Part shown: positions 1 to 9,229 of the stretch, in pieces
Layout: every line of letters begins with the position of its first letter
Numbering within the stretch: the stretch's first letter is position 1
From: Methylocystis suflitae
Lineage (GTDB): Bacteria > Pseudomonadota > Alphaproteobacteria > Rhizobiales > Beijerinckiaceae
NCBI RefSeq assembly: GCF_024448135.1
Contig: NZ_JAMRYX010000023.1
Coordinates: 1-50,685 of the forward strand
DNA: 50,685 nt
Direction: 5' to 3'
Notes under the pieces: generated by a model
The model's input: only the letters and a program-made list of their open reading frames with translations
Told to the model about the DNA's origin: nothing
Database searches by the model: none
Translations under genes and position numbers: made by a program

Positions 1-96
1 AGCCATTTTTGACAAGGATGGTCGCGCACGTCTCAATACCGGCAGTTTGGAGCTTTGCTTTCGTTTCGCTGGGCGCAAAGCAGGGAGGATGACGCC

Positions 97-429
97 GTGT
101 GCACAGTGGAAAACGCGCTTCAAGATGATTGCGTCAGCGTCGTTCAAAGGCAAGATGACGAAGGCGCCTATATGATCCGGATCGGGACGCTCGAGACCGT
201 CATCACCATTCGATTACGCCGGACCTGGGGTTCGCGCACGGCCTATCGCCTGAGCCACGCGATCAAGACGCCGCGCCAGCCGAGCCCCTTCTGGAGCTGC
301 GCGTCGGAGGCGGATACGCCAGGCGACGCTTTGCGGAAAGCGATTAGCGGCTTCACGATGCACTATCGCAAGGCGGTCGGCGAGGGCTATGCGCCAGCCG
401 AAGATTGGCTCGTTCCGGCCGGAAGCTAG
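97..429 (+). CDS. Hypothetical protein (about 110 aa)
   Basis: I do not recognise a family. The GTG start at 97 is chosen because a strong ribosome-binding site (GGGAGG, 83-88) lies just upstream; the frame is open further back, but only to a TTG at 55 without such a site. The protein is soluble, with mixed charge, no signal peptide and no membrane segment. The middle (residues about 25-60) alternates hydrophobic and charged residues like beta strands, and the C-terminus has an amphipathic helix-like stretch. It stands alone, with about 200 noncoding bases before the convergent MFS gene. Confidence 0.5.
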   Translation: MCTVENALQDDCVSVVQRQDDEGAYMIRIGTLETVITIRLRRTWGSRTAYRLSHAIKTPRQPSPFWSCASEADTPGDALRKAISGFTMHYRKAVGEGYAPAEDWLVPAGS

Positions 430-627
430 GCGCGCGCCGATCGGCTTCCAGTGCAGCCAACGAATCTGCGGATAAGAGCTTCGTAGCGCGTCGAGTGGGG
501 CGGCGCGCGTTGGCGACATCGACGCGCCTGTCAGAATGACGAGCCCGCGCCGCCTGTCGCCGACAACTTGTCGCGCTGCTCGCCAAGCGCTTGCTCGAGC
601 GCGGCGGATCTGCGCGCTTCGGGCGGT

Positions 628-1776
628 TTAGCGGTTCACAGGCCGGTCTGAAGTTTTAGCGCGTCGCGCGAAAAGGTAGCTGGCGATCAGTCCGAGCATC
701 GCGAACAGGGTGACGACCGAGAACACGTAATTATGCCCAACGGTCCCGGGCCACCGGTCGAGCAGATAGCCCATGAGCGGCCCCATAAAAATATCCGGCG
801 CGTAGCCGATCACCGATAGCAAGCCAACTGCGCTCCCCGTGCGCTCCATGGGAATTTTGGCATCTTGCATGATCGCGAAATACAGGCCGCGCAGCGCGAA
901 GACGCCGATGCTGGTGAAGATTATCGTCAAAACAAACATCCATGCCATGCCCGCGCCAATAGCGCCGGAGGCCAGCACGGAGCTCCCGGCTGCGAGAAGC
1001 ACGAAACAGCCGACGATCATGAGCGGCGCGCCGACACGCTCAGCCAGGTAGCCGGCGCCAATGGCCGCAGCCGGTCGTATCCAGAGCGATGCGACGCCCG
1101 CCCGCGCCGCCTCTACCTGATTCATACCGATGACCTGATTCGCGTAGAGCGAAAAATCGTCGATCGCCTTAAAGCCCACGTAGGCGCAGAGGATCACCGC
1201 AGCCTGCAGCCAGACTGATGGCATGGCGAACACGCGGGCGACATCGCTTATCGACGCCGCTCGCTGCGCCGGCGTTTTGCGCTCCGGTAGCGCCAGCCGG
1301 ATGAGCAAGGCGGCTCCGCAGGTCATCGCGGACAACAACAGTATGATCCATCGCAATGATTCCGTGCGTTGCGCGAGACTGGCCGTCTCGCTGTCTTCTG
1401 GCAACAGCGCGGAAAACAGGACCACCATGATCGACGCCATGACGGCCGCCAGCGCGCCTCTGCCGCCTTCGAGCAATCCGAACGCGCGGCTTTGGGAAAA
1501 GTTGAGTCCCCACTCACGCGTGGCGCGAATCAACGGCGCCCAGAACAGGGCGATCGTGGTGACTCCCCAGTACCCGTATAAGATCGCCAGCGTCGATGGG
1601 GACGGAATCGCCATCATCACGAGGCCGCCGACGGCGGTGGATGTCAACGCGACAGTCAACATTGTGCGTGCGGGGTATCTGTCGGCGAGCAGACCGCCGA
1701 ATAAATACGCGGCCACTGCAACAACGCCATAAACCGAATAGGCGGCGCCGAGTTCGAGATTAGTTACGCCGAACAC
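628..1776 (-). CDS. MFS transporter, N-terminus out of frame with its likely start
   Basis: This is an integral membrane major facilitator superfamily protein with about eleven hydrophobic segments. The loop after the second helix has the MFS-like pattern G-G-L-L-A-D-R-Y-P-A-R. The substrate cannot be predicted. The first usable start in frame is GTG at 1776, but the frame stays open upstream to 1930 and that stretch encodes a convincing first transmembrane helix (for example the motif ESVFLLPFVF) with no ATG, GTG or TTG. An ATG at 1930, preceded by GGAGG (1934-1938) and overlapping the stop of the upstream KGG gene as ATGA, would be the natural start but is one base out of frame. Either one base is wrong or the gene is frameshifted near 1890-1925. 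It would be the second gene of a two-gene operon with the KGG protein. Confidence 0.75.
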   Translation of the reverse strand: MFGVTNLELGAAYSVYGVVAVAAYLFGGLLADRYPARTMLTVALTSTAVGGLVMMAIPSPSTLAILYGYWGVTTIALFWAPLIRATREWGLNFSQSRAFGLLEGGRGALAAVMASIMVVLFSALLPEDSETASLAQRTESLRWIILLLSAMTCGAALLIRLALPERKTPAQRAASISDVARVFAMPSVWLQAAVILCAYVGFKAIDDFSLYANQVIGMNQVEAARAGVASLWIRPAAAIGAGYLAERVGAPLMIVGCFVLLAAGSSVLASGAIGAGMAWMFVLTIIFTSIGVFALRGLYFAIMQDAKIPMERTGSAVGLLSVIGYAPDIFMGPLMGYLLDRWPGTVGHNYVFSVVTLFAMLGLIASYLFARRAKTSDRPVNR

Positions 1777-1926
1777 ATCGAGGAGCGTCGGCCGGAATAT
1801 GCGAGAAAATACGAAAGGCAGCAGAAAAACGGATTCCCCGGCGACGATCAGCGCCGTGATCGCCAGTCCTCGCCGTCGCGCGAGGCGCGCGTCATACGCC
1901 AGCAGTGGCGCCAGCGCGACGATTCG

Positions 1927-2220
1927 TCATGCGCCTCCGGATGTGCCCTCATCCTCGGTGCGCGTGTTGCGCGACGCATGGCCCCCTTTTTTGCCCGCTT
2001 GCGCCGCAAGCTGCCGATCGACGGAAAAACTGCGCTTTGCCGCGTTGACGGCAAGTCCGCCTTTGCGTCCCGCCGTCGACGCAAGGTCGGGATTTTTGGC
2101 GAAACTGCGCTGTTCGCCCGGCACGCTCTTTCCGCCCTTGCGCGCAATTTCACGTTGCCGCTCCGGCGTCATCGATGCGAAGCCCCTCCGGGACTTGGCG
2201 CCCGCGGCAACCGTATCCAT
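1927..2220 (-). CDS. KGG-repeat stress-induced protein (YciG-like)
   Basis: A 97-residue hydrophilic, Lys/Gly-rich protein with three copies of the KGG repeat: RGFASMTPERQREIARKGG, then a unit ending AGRKGG, then one ending AGKKGGHAS. Each repeat couples a short R-G-F-A / R-S-F-A or R-S-F-S segment to a K-G-G turn. The family (YciG, GsiB-like) is associated with general stress and desiccation responses; the biochemical role is unclear. The ATG at 2220 is the natural start. Its stop overlaps an ATG at 1930 that is probably the original start of the downstream MFS gene. Confidence 0.85.
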   Translation of the reverse strand: MDTVAAGAKSRRGFASMTPERQREIARKGGKSVPGEQRSFAKNPDLASTAGRKGGLAVNAAKRSFSVDRQLAAQAGKKGGHASRNTRTEDEGTSGGA

Positions 2221-2715
2221 ACGTCGCGCTCCAATTCTGGTCGACTACTCCTCCGCAACGATCGAAGCGGCAGAAGCCGCTCAGCAGACCAAATAAACGA
2301 CGCCGGCGCTGTCGGCCTTTCGAAATGGCGGCTGAGCCATAACCATTTTCGCTAAGACTAAGCGGCTGCCAAGCTCGTAATCTTACGTAGAAATTGCATC
2401 CTTCGAGCCATCAGAGTTTGTCAGTGTTCGCGAGGTCTGGGCGTCGGGCTCATGCGTTGAGAATGGCTTTTGAGGTAAGACTTCGTTAAGGCTCGCTGTG
2501 GTCGGTCTGATACTGCGTTCTCTTGTTTTGGGTCGACGCGCGCCGTGCAATACAACAAATGGTTGATCCAATATTCCACTTACGTAAGTCTACCAATTTT
2601 GCCTCGCGCGCGATCGTGCTCTTATGCCGTAGGTGTCGATTTCTCCAAGTAAATGCCGCCGAAAGAGCTGCAACAGCGCCTTGAGTAGAGCACGAGAACA
2701 CGACGGGAGCGTCCA
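2221..2715. other. Intergenic stretch without a recognisable gene
   Basis: The part from about 2340 to 2660 is less GC-rich than its surroundings. It should hold the promoter of the KGG/MFS pair (minus strand) and that of the small gene at 2716. I see no tRNA, terminator or insertion-sequence end that I could defend. Confidence 0.35.
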
Positions 2716-3105
2716 ATGTTGTCGGCGTCGTGGTGTGGGGAGCAGTCGGGTCTCGCGCCACGCCAAGTGGTTGCGATGCTTTCACCGAAGCAAAAACAGT
2801 TGCTCGCGAGCTACCAGCTGAACCTGCAAAAGGGCGATTGGTTTGTATTTGAATTGATGGCGTCGGATATTCGGGGTCTTGTGGACCTCGGCGCAATGGC
2901 GCTTGCGACAGACGTGCTCGTTGTCCTTCGTATTTTCTCGCGGGACCGGTCCGCAATTCAACGCCTATGTGCAGCGCACCCCCGCGTTCAAAGGTTTGTC
3001 CGGGACTCGATCGACGCGGCGGACGCCCAACTTGCTTATTGCGGCGAGCGGGGGAGGCAAATTCAGTCTGCAATCCGCACGGAGCGGAAGCAATCACTAG
3101 CGTGA
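2716..3105 (+). CDS. Hypothetical protein (129 aa)
   Basis: No family is recognised. The ATG at 2716 follows a GGGAG sequence about 8 bases upstream. The residue pattern from about 21 onward (MLSPKQKQLLASYQLN) reads like a genuine helical soluble protein, with a hydrophobic stretch around residues 55-70 (LVDLGAMALATDVLVVLRI) followed by Arg-rich helices. An overlapping reading on the minus strand (2486-3097) is low-complexity and rejected. The gene lies upstream of the FixL/FixJ-like pair in the same direction, with about 150 bases between, so co-transcription is possible but not shown. Confidence 0.42.
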   Translation: MLSASWCGEQSGLAPRQVVAMLSPKQKQLLASYQLNLQKGDWFVFELMASDIRGLVDLGAMALATDVLVVLRIFSRDRSAIQRLCAAHPRVQRFVRDSIDAADAQLAYCGERGRQIQSAIRTERKQSLA

Positions 3106-3253
3106 GCTCTGCCGTCGCAATGGCGGTCTTGTTGCTCAGTCCCGAGCACGCGATCTAACTGAAGGGGCGGACGCGCCGCAAAAGCAATGACGACGGCGTC
3201 TGTGCGCTGCCACGCTTACGGCGCCATAGAGCGCTGGCTATAGGAGATCGCGC

Positions 3254-4069
3254 TTGCCGAACTTGCGGCGTATGGCGGCGAGTGCGACGGATTATATGAT
3301 TGAATCAGGCAATAGGATCGCCTCGGTGGATGATGCTGGTCCCAATGTATTTGGCGTTAGTCGTCGAGAACTCGATCGCCTGAGAGCCGTTAGCAGATTG
3401 GCTGCGACTTTCGCCCACAATATCAATCAACCGCTGACTGCGGCGAGCGCCTATCTCAGGGCGGCGCAGCGCCTCACAGGAGGACTTCCAAAGGAGTCGG
3501 TCGCACCGATCGTTGCGGCGCTCGACAAGGCCGTCATGCAGATCATGCGCGCCGGGCAGGTCGTTCGCAGTCTGAGCGAGCTTGTTGCGCAGGGCGAGCC
3601 AGACAAGACGCTTGTGAGCGTTAATTCGCTGATTGAGGAGACGCTTTCACTCGTTGCTGCGGAGGCCGCCGAGGCGGGGGTCTCGATCGGCAAGCGGCTG
3701 ACCACAGACGACGATTTTATCGTCGCCGACCGTGTCCAGATCAGACATGTTCTGGCCAATCTTATACGAAACGCGATTGAAGCGATGCAGGATTTGCCGC
3801 GACGCGAGCTGTTGGTTTCCACAAAGACGCAAGCTCCGACCACCATACGCGTCGAAGTTCAAGACACCGGCTGCGGACCTGGCGGAAGGGAAAACGCCGA
3901 TTCGCTCGATGTTTTTGCGATGCGGAAAGAGGGAATGGGCATCAGGCTGTCCATTTCCCGCGCAATCGTCGAAGCGCATGATGGCCGGCTGTGGGCTAAG
4001 GCCAACCCAGAAGGCGGCGCTATATTCTCCTGTGATCTTCCGTTGCGAGGACGAGCATTTAGCGGATGA
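3254..4069 (+). CDS. FixL-like sensor histidine kinase lacking a PAS domain
   Basis: Cytoplasmic histidine kinase of 271 residues. The phosphoacceptor box is F-A-H-N-I-N-Q-P-L with His near residue 55, the form seen in FixL-type kinases, followed by a dimerisation helix. The ATP-binding domain has the N box (NLIRNAIEAM, about 168-177), G1 (DTGCGPG, about 202) and a degenerate G2 (GMGIRLS, where Gly usually replaces Arg). There are no membrane helices and no heme/PAS sensor; only about 40 residues precede the kinase core, so the signal must come from a partner or metabolite. The TTG at 3254 is chosen because of TAGGAG at 3241-3246. Its stop overlaps the start of the FixJ-like gene (ATGA), indicating translational coupling. 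Confidence 0.85.
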   Translation: MPNLRRMAASATDYMIESGNRIASVDDAGPNVFGVSRRELDRLRAVSRLAATFAHNINQPLTAASAYLRAAQRLTGGLPKESVAPIVAALDKAVMQIMRAGQVVRSLSELVAQGEPDKTLVSVNSLIEETLSLVAAEAAEAGVSIGKRLTTDDDFIVADRVQIRHVLANLIRNAIEAMQDLPRRELLVSTKTQAPTTIRVEVQDTGCGPGGRENADSLDVFAMRKEGMGIRLSISRAIVEAHDGRLWAKANPEGGAIFSCDLPLRGRAFSG

Positions 4070-4686
4070 GATCGGGAACAGTTTTTGTCGTGGACGACGA
4101 CGCGGCGGTGCGCGATGCGCTTCAGCTTCTACTCGAATCTGAAGGGTTCGCCGTATCGAGTTTTCCGTCGGCGCCAGCTATGCTTTCGTCCATCGGGCCG
4201 GAAAGCGCCGGGTGCGTCATCGCTGATGTTCGCATGCCGGAAGTGAGCGGACTCGACCTGATTCTCGAGATGAAGAACCGAAATCTCCATCTGCCGATCA
4301 TTATCATCACGGGCCATGGCGACGTGCCTCTCGCCGTCGAGGCCATGAAGCGCGGCGCTGTAGATTTTCTCGAGAAGCCGTTCGATGACGATGCGCTCTT
4401 TGCGGCAGTCAAGAGTGCGCTCTCGAAGCACGAAGCTGCGCAGTCGCGCTATGCGGAAGAGCGGCAGATCGCCGAACGATTTATGTCATTGACCAAGCGG
4501 GAGCGCGAAATTCTTGAAAGGCTCGCGCAAGGCCACTCTAACAAAGTCATTGCTCATGATCTCGGCATCAGCGTGCGCACGGTGGAAGCGCATCGCGCTA
4601 ACGTCATGGCGAAAATGCGCGTCAAGAACCTCGCGGAGTTGGTCCGAATGTTTCTCAACGGTCGGAATATGAGCTTCGGCGCGTGA
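4066..4686 (+). CDS. FixJ-family response regulator
   Basis: A 206-residue transcriptional regulator and the likely partner of the upstream kinase. The receiver domain (1-120) has the acidic cluster VVDDD near residue 10, the phosphoacceptor Asp54 in IADVRMPE, the conserved Thr in ITGHGD and Lys in LEKPF. The C-terminal LuxR/GerE helix-turn-helix (about 140-200) shows LTKREREILERLAQG and the recognition helix SVRTVEAHRANVM. FixJ-type proteins dimerise on phosphorylation and activate promoters. Targets are not evident; no nitrogen-fixation gene is nearby, so the fixJ symbol is not assigned. Confidence 0.9.
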   Translation: MRSGTVFVVDDDAAVRDALQLLLESEGFAVSSFPSAPAMLSSIGPESAGCVIADVRMPEVSGLDLILEMKNRNLHLPIIIITGHGDVPLAVEAMKRGAVDFLEKPFDDDALFAAVKSALSKHEAAQSRYAEERQIAERFMSLTKREREILERLAQGHSNKVIAHDLGISVRTVEAHRANVMAKMRVKNLAELVRMFLNGRNMSFGA

Positions 4687-4819
4687 TGTCGCCAAGCGTT
4701 CTTCACGATACTCCGTCGTCAATCATGCGTCGCGGTAATTTCGGTGCGGATGCCCTTGCCAAAAGGCGCGCATTAAGTATTCAAGTGAAAGCGCCGAGCG
4801 CAAGAGGAGCGAATTGGTC

Positions 4820-5263
4820 ATGCGAGCGCCACTCTCCCCGGCAGACGCAGTCCAACTGAACGAACTCTCCGTAACGACGCCCCGGGCGCGGCGTGTTCTC
4901 GTCATCGACGACGATAGGGACGTCGCCGACAGCCTGGCGATGCTGCTCGACCTCCTGGGATGCGACGTGAGAACGGCCTATAGCGGCGCGGTGGGTGTCT
5001 CGCTGGTGTCCGATTTCCAGCCGAGGATTGTGTTCCTGGACATCGGCATGCCGGGGATGAACGGCTATGAAACTGCGCGGCGCATTCGCAGCGAGCCAGC
5101 CGGTCGGCGGGCGCAGCTGATTGCGCTCACCGGCTGGGGGCAGGATTTGGACAAGAAGCACACCCGCGAAGCGGGGTTCGACCGCCATCTGGTCAAGCCG
5201 GCCGATATCGACATTTTGGAAGAAATCCTCGCCGCCTGCGGCGAGGAATCACAGCAAGCTTAA
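4820..5263 (+). CDS. Single-domain response regulator (CheY-like receiver)
   Basis: A 147-residue stand-alone receiver. VLVIDDDRD carries the acidic pair, FLDIGMPGMNG the phosphoacceptor Asp, ALTGWG the conserved Thr, and VKPAD the Lys. There is no output domain. The signature LDIGMPGMNGYE and ALTGWGQ is typical of receivers attached to, or encoded beside, large PAS hybrid kinases, and a multi-PAS kinase follows about 450 bases downstream. The ATG at 4820 is preferred over a TTG at 4814 because the AGGAG at 4805-4809 is better spaced for it. Confidence 0.85.
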   Translation: MRAPLSPADAVQLNELSVTTPRARRVLVIDDDRDVADSLAMLLDLLGCDVRTAYSGAVGVSLVSDFQPRIVFLDIGMPGMNGYETARRIRSEPAGRRAQLIALTGWGQDLDKKHTREAGFDRHLVKPADIDILEEILAACGEESQQA

Positions 5264-5718
5264 GCGACATATCGGCGCATAATGCCGCCTCTTGGCGAGG
5301 CTTTCGTCAGGATTCCTCCCTCTTCACGTCGCTTAGCCCTTTGTTTGGCGCGCTGAAGCCATTGCGGGAGGCTCCTGCCGTCCACCAGGGCGGGTCATGC
5401 GACGCGCCCGCAGCTAGAGCGCGCCGCTAGTGTCGCGCCTCAGCTGGATTTTCCTGGGACGCCGGCGTTAGTAGGAGTGTCGCGGCGAGGAACCGTCTCG
5501 ACATAATGCTTGGCGGGAACATCCTAAGGACTGAGCGCCCGAGGCGCGGCCGCGCGAGCAGTGGGCCGTGGCCTTTCGCGAAAGCAAGGCGCGCTTGCGC
5601 TTGCGTTTAAGCCTTGCAGGGGGATTTCCAACAGAAGCGTCAGGATGCGCCGGCGGACGCTGGACCAACAGCGCGTTTCTGTTCGGCGCCTTGCCCAATT
5701 CTGTCCGTTGGATAGCAA
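5264..5718. other. Noncoding gap before the multi-PAS kinase
   Basis: No ORF here reads like a protein on either strand. The stretch must contain the promoter of the kinase at 5719. I see no repeat, terminator with a T tract or structured RNA that I could support. Confidence 0.3.
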
Positions 5719-8700
5719 ATGACCTTGTCGAATATGGACGCGTTCTGGGTTGTAAATTGGACAACGGATGTCGCTGGACAATGCGATTATATCGATCGGC
5801 AATGGCCAAGAATCACAGGCCAAACAGCCGGAGCCGCGATGGGCGGAGGGTGGCTCGACGCCATCCACCAGGACGATCTGGAGCAGGTGAAGGTCGAACT
5901 CGGTCTGGCGAGTGGATTACAGCGCCCGTTTCAGATCGTGGCAAGGCTTAGACGCCAGGATGGTCAGTTTCGCTGGGCGTTGGCGGTTGGCGCGCCGCGC
6001 TATGATGAGCAAGACGTATTCATTGGCTACAGCGGCTCCATCATCGATTTCCATGATCGGATAGATATCACCGAGCGCAAAGAGCGCTCGAACGCATTGC
6101 GCGCAAGCGAGGAGCGCTATCGTTCGCTTTTTGAGACGAGTCGCGACGGCATCGTCACCGTCGATCTGAGCGGCCAAATTCTCGAAGCCAACCCTGCTTA
6201 CCAGAAGATGCTCGGCTACACGCTCGAAGAGCTGAAGCGCCTGACTTATCAAGAGCTGACCCCAGAAGTCTGGCATGACATGGAAGCGGCGATCGTGCGG
6301 GAGCACATTCTTCCGCGCGGCGAATCCGCCGAATATGAGAAGGAATATGTCCGCAAGGATGGAACCGTATTTCCGATAAGTCTGCGAACGTGGACCGTTG
6401 TCGACGAAAGAGGCCATATTGTCGGCATGCGCGCCTTCGTGCGCGACATCACCGAACGCAAGCAGGCGGAAGCGGCGTTGCGCGACAGTGAGGAACGCTT
6501 CCGCGTATCCTTCGCCAACGCCTCGATCGGCTTTGCGATGAACGGGCCGAACGATAATTATCTGGACGCCAACCGCGCTTATTGTGTGATCGCCGGCTAC
6601 ACGCGGGAGGAACTTCTTGCCCTCAAGGGGTCGCAGTTGATCCATCCCGACGATCGGCCAGCCAATATGGCCTTGGCCGAACGGATGCTCGCCGGCGTGA
6701 TCCCGGGCTTCGTCGTCGAAAACCGCTACATTCGAAAGAATGGCGAAAACATTTGGGTCCGCAAGAGCGTCTCGCTCATTCGCTCGGCCGACGGTGCGCC
6801 ACGGTGGATCATCACTCTCGTCGAGGACGTCACCGAGCGCAAGCTGGCCGAAGAGGCGCTGCAGCAAAGCCGCAACGATCTCGACCGCGCCCAGGAGGTC
6901 GGAAAGATCGGTTGGTGGCGGCTCGACGTGCGCCGGAACGTTTTGACCTGGTCGGACGAGAACCATCGCATATTCGGCGTGCCGAGGGGGACGCCGCTCA
7001 CCTACGATAATTTTCTCTCCTTGGTGCACCCGGACGACCGGGCCGACGTTGACGCAAAATGGCAGGCCGGCCTGCGCGGCGAACCGTACGACATCGAGCA
7101 TCGCATAGTGTCCGGGAGCGACGTCAAATGGGTGCGTGAGAAAGCCTATCTGGAATTTGACGCGGCGGGCGCGCTTCTTGGCGGCTTCGGCATCACGCAG
7201 GACATCACCGAGCGAAAGCAGGCGGAGGAGGCGCTTCGCGGGAGCGAGGCTCGGCTGCGGCTGGCGACCGAGGCCGCGAAGATCGGCGCCTTTGACTGGC
7301 GCATTCCGACGGACGTGAACATCTGGACGCCGGAATTAGAGGCGATGTATGGGCTGGCGCCGGGCGAGTTCGGCCGGAGACGCTCGGCCTGGGAGCAGTT
7401 AGTTCACCCAGAAGATCGCGCGGGCGCGGTCGCCAAGGTTAACGAAACGTTGGCGTCGGGCGAGCCGGTCGAGCATGAGTGGCGAGTCGTCTGGCCCGAC
7501 GGCAGCGTGCATTGGATTGCCGGGCGGTTTCAAGGTTTCAAGGACGCAGCCGGCAAGCCAGTGCGCCTCACCGGCGTGAACATCGACGTTTCCGAGCGCA
7601 AGCGGGTCGAGAAGGCGCTGCGCGACAGCGAGTTGCGCTATCGCTCTCTCGTGGAAGCGGCGAGCGCGATCACATGGAGCTGTCCGCCATCCGGACTGCA
7701 TGAACAGCCGCAACAGGAATGGATGGCCTTCACGGGTCAGACCGCCGAGGAAATGCTGGGCGACGGCTGGACCAAGGTTGTTCACCCTGATGACCTCGAG
7801 GCAGTGGCGGCGCAGTGGCGAGCAGCCGTCGCGCGGGGCGAGCCGTTTTGGAGCGAGCACCGCATCCGCCGACATAATGGCGAGTGGCGCTGGATGCGCG
7901 TACAGGCCGCGCCCATTCGCGACGCAACCGGCGAGATCATCGAGTGGTTCGGCAGCAATGCAGATATCGACGATCTCAAGCAGGCCGAACTGGCGCTACG
8001 GGAAAGCCAGCAGCAGCTCGCGCTGGCGCTGGAAGCCGGCCAGCTGGGATTCTGGGACTGGCACGTGCCCAGCGGCCGGGTCCAGTTCGGCGGCCATTGG
8101 GCGTCGATGCTCGGCTATGATCTTAGCGAGATTGAACCTGATGTCCGAGCCTGGGAGAGGCTAATTCATCCCGACGAGAGGGAGGAGGTCGCCGCCAGAC
8201 TGACCGACCATCTGGAGGGTCGCTGCGATTTCTACGAATGCGAGCACCGCCTGCGTCACAAGGATGGATCTTGGCGCTGGATTCTGGACCGCGGCCGGGT
8301 CGTGGAGCGGGACGCTGCTGGCCGTCCGCTAAGGGCCATCGGCACTCATGCCGACGTGACGGCGCGCCATGAGGCTGAAAGCGCGCTGCAAGACGCCGAC
8401 CGCCGCAAGGACGAGTTCCTCGCCACTCTTGCGCATGAATTACGCAACCCGCTCGCCCCGATCCGCAACGCCGTGCATATCTTGAAAAAGAAATATGGTC
8501 CCCAATTTCCTGACGCTCCGCTGCTCGCTATGGTCCAGCGACAGGTCGATCACCTTGTTCGCCTCGTCGACGATCTTCTTGAAGTGTCACGGATCAGCCG
8601 TGGCAAAGTCGACTTGCGAAAGGAAAACGTCGCCGTATCGGATTTCTTGCAGCACGCCTTGGAGTCTTGTCAGCCGCTCATCGAAAGCAAGAGCCATCGC

Positions 8701-9105
8701 GTAACCTTGAATGTCGCGGATGAGCCGCTGCGGGTTTTCGGCGACTCCGTCCGTCTGGCGCAAATTGCGGCCAATATCATCAACAACGCGGCGAAATACA
8801 CGCCGCCGGGCGGGCGCATCGACATCGACGCCGCGCGCGGGAACGATGAAGTCGTGCTGCGGGTTCGCGACAATGGCGTTGGCATCAGCGCCGACATGAT
8901 GCCGCGCGTCTTCGATCTCTTCGCGCAGACGGACGACCAAATTCGGCATTCCGAAGGAGGGCTCGGCATCGGCCTTGCGCTTGTGCGCAGCCTCGTGGAA
9001 ATCCACGGCGGCAGGGTGGAAGCGCGCAGCGAGGGCGTCGGCCGGGGCAGTGAATTCATCGTCAGTCTGCCGCTCGCGGACGGCGGCGCCCGCCGTCACC
9101 GCTGA
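5719..9105 (+). CDS. Multi-PAS sensor histidine kinase (about 7 PAS domains)
   Basis: A 1128-residue soluble kinase with no transmembrane segment. It has about seven PAS/PAC units at roughly 8-117, 133-247, 257-371, 388-497, 508-624, 641-751 and 768-881, several ending in the PAC-type motif D-I-T-E-R-K. These are followed by a HisKA domain with the H box LAHELRNPL (His near 906) and a HATPase domain with the N box NIINNAAKYTPPGG (about 1020), G1 DNGVGIS and G2 GLGIGLALV. Some PAS units are of the PAS_3 type (HPDD/HPED motif with a conserved W), often found in cytosolic light, redox or small-molecule sensors. There is no receiver domain; the CheY-like protein at 4820 is a plausible partner. 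The start at 5719 lacks a clear ribosome-binding site, so the N-terminus is uncertain by some residues. Confidence 0.88.
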   Translation: MTLSNMDAFWVVNWTTDVAGQCDYIDRQWPRITGQTAGAAMGGGWLDAIHQDDLEQVKVELGLASGLQRPFQIVARLRRQDGQFRWALAVGAPRYDEQDVFIGYSGSIIDFHDRIDITERKERSNALRASEERYRSLFETSRDGIVTVDLSGQILEANPAYQKMLGYTLEELKRLTYQELTPEVWHDMEAAIVREHILPRGESAEYEKEYVRKDGTVFPISLRTWTVVDERGHIVGMRAFVRDITERKQAEAALRDSEERFRVSFANASIGFAMNGPNDNYLDANRAYCVIAGYTREELLALKGSQLIHPDDRPANMALAERMLAGVIPGFVVENRYIRKNGENIWVRKSVSLIRSADGAPRWIITLVEDVTERKLAEEALQQSRNDLDRAQEVGKIGWWRLDVRRNVLTWSDENHRIFGVPRGTPLTYDNFLSLVHPDDRADVDAKWQAGLRGEPYDIEHRIVSGSDVKWVREKAYLEFDAAGALLGGFGITQDITERKQAEEALRGSEARLRLATEAAKIGAFDWRIPTDVNIWTPELEAMYGLAPGEFGRRRSAWEQLVHPEDRAGAVAKVNETLASGEPVEHEWRVVWPDGSVHWIAGRFQGFKDAAGKPVRLTGVNIDVSERKRVEKALRDSELRYRSLVEAASAITWSCPPSGLHEQPQQEWMAFTGQTAEEMLGDGWTKVVHPDDLEAVAAQWRAAVARGEPFWSEHRIRRHNGEWRWMRVQAAPIRDATGEIIEWFGSNADIDDLKQAELALRESQQQLALALEAGQLGFWDWHVPSGRVQFGGHWASMLGYDLSEIEPDVRAWERLIHPDEREEVAARLTDHLEGRCDFYECEHRLRHKDGSWRWILDRGRVVERDAAGRPLRAIGTHADVTARHEAESALQDADRRKDEFLATLAHELRNPLAPIRNAVHILKKKYGPQFPDAPLLAMVQRQVDHLVRLVDDLLEVSRISRGKVDLRKENVAVSDFLQHALESCQPLIESKSHRVTLNVADEPLRVFGDSVRLAQIAANIINNAAKYTPPGGRIDIDAARGNDEVVLRVRDNGVGISADMMPRVFDLFAQTDDQIRHSEGGLGIGLALVRSLVEIHGGRVEARSEGVGRGSEFIVSLPLADGGARRHR

Positions 9106-9229
9106 ACTGGTCCGCCTCGAGGCATGTGAGATAGACGCCATCCGGCTTCGCAGCGAGGATGCGATCGCGCTTATTCAGCTGCGTCACCTCCTCCTTGGCC
9201 GACGCCTCGCGTTTCTTGCAGCATCAATC

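Noticed and set aside
2486-3097. A 203-codon open frame on the minus strand
   Set aside because: It overlaps a better-supported plus-strand gene at 2716, and its translation is Arg/Ser/Pro-rich without recognisable structure.
5917-7101. A 394-codon minus-strand frame inside the multi-PAS kinase
   Set aside because: The PAS and kinase motifs are on the plus strand; the reverse frame is a shadow.
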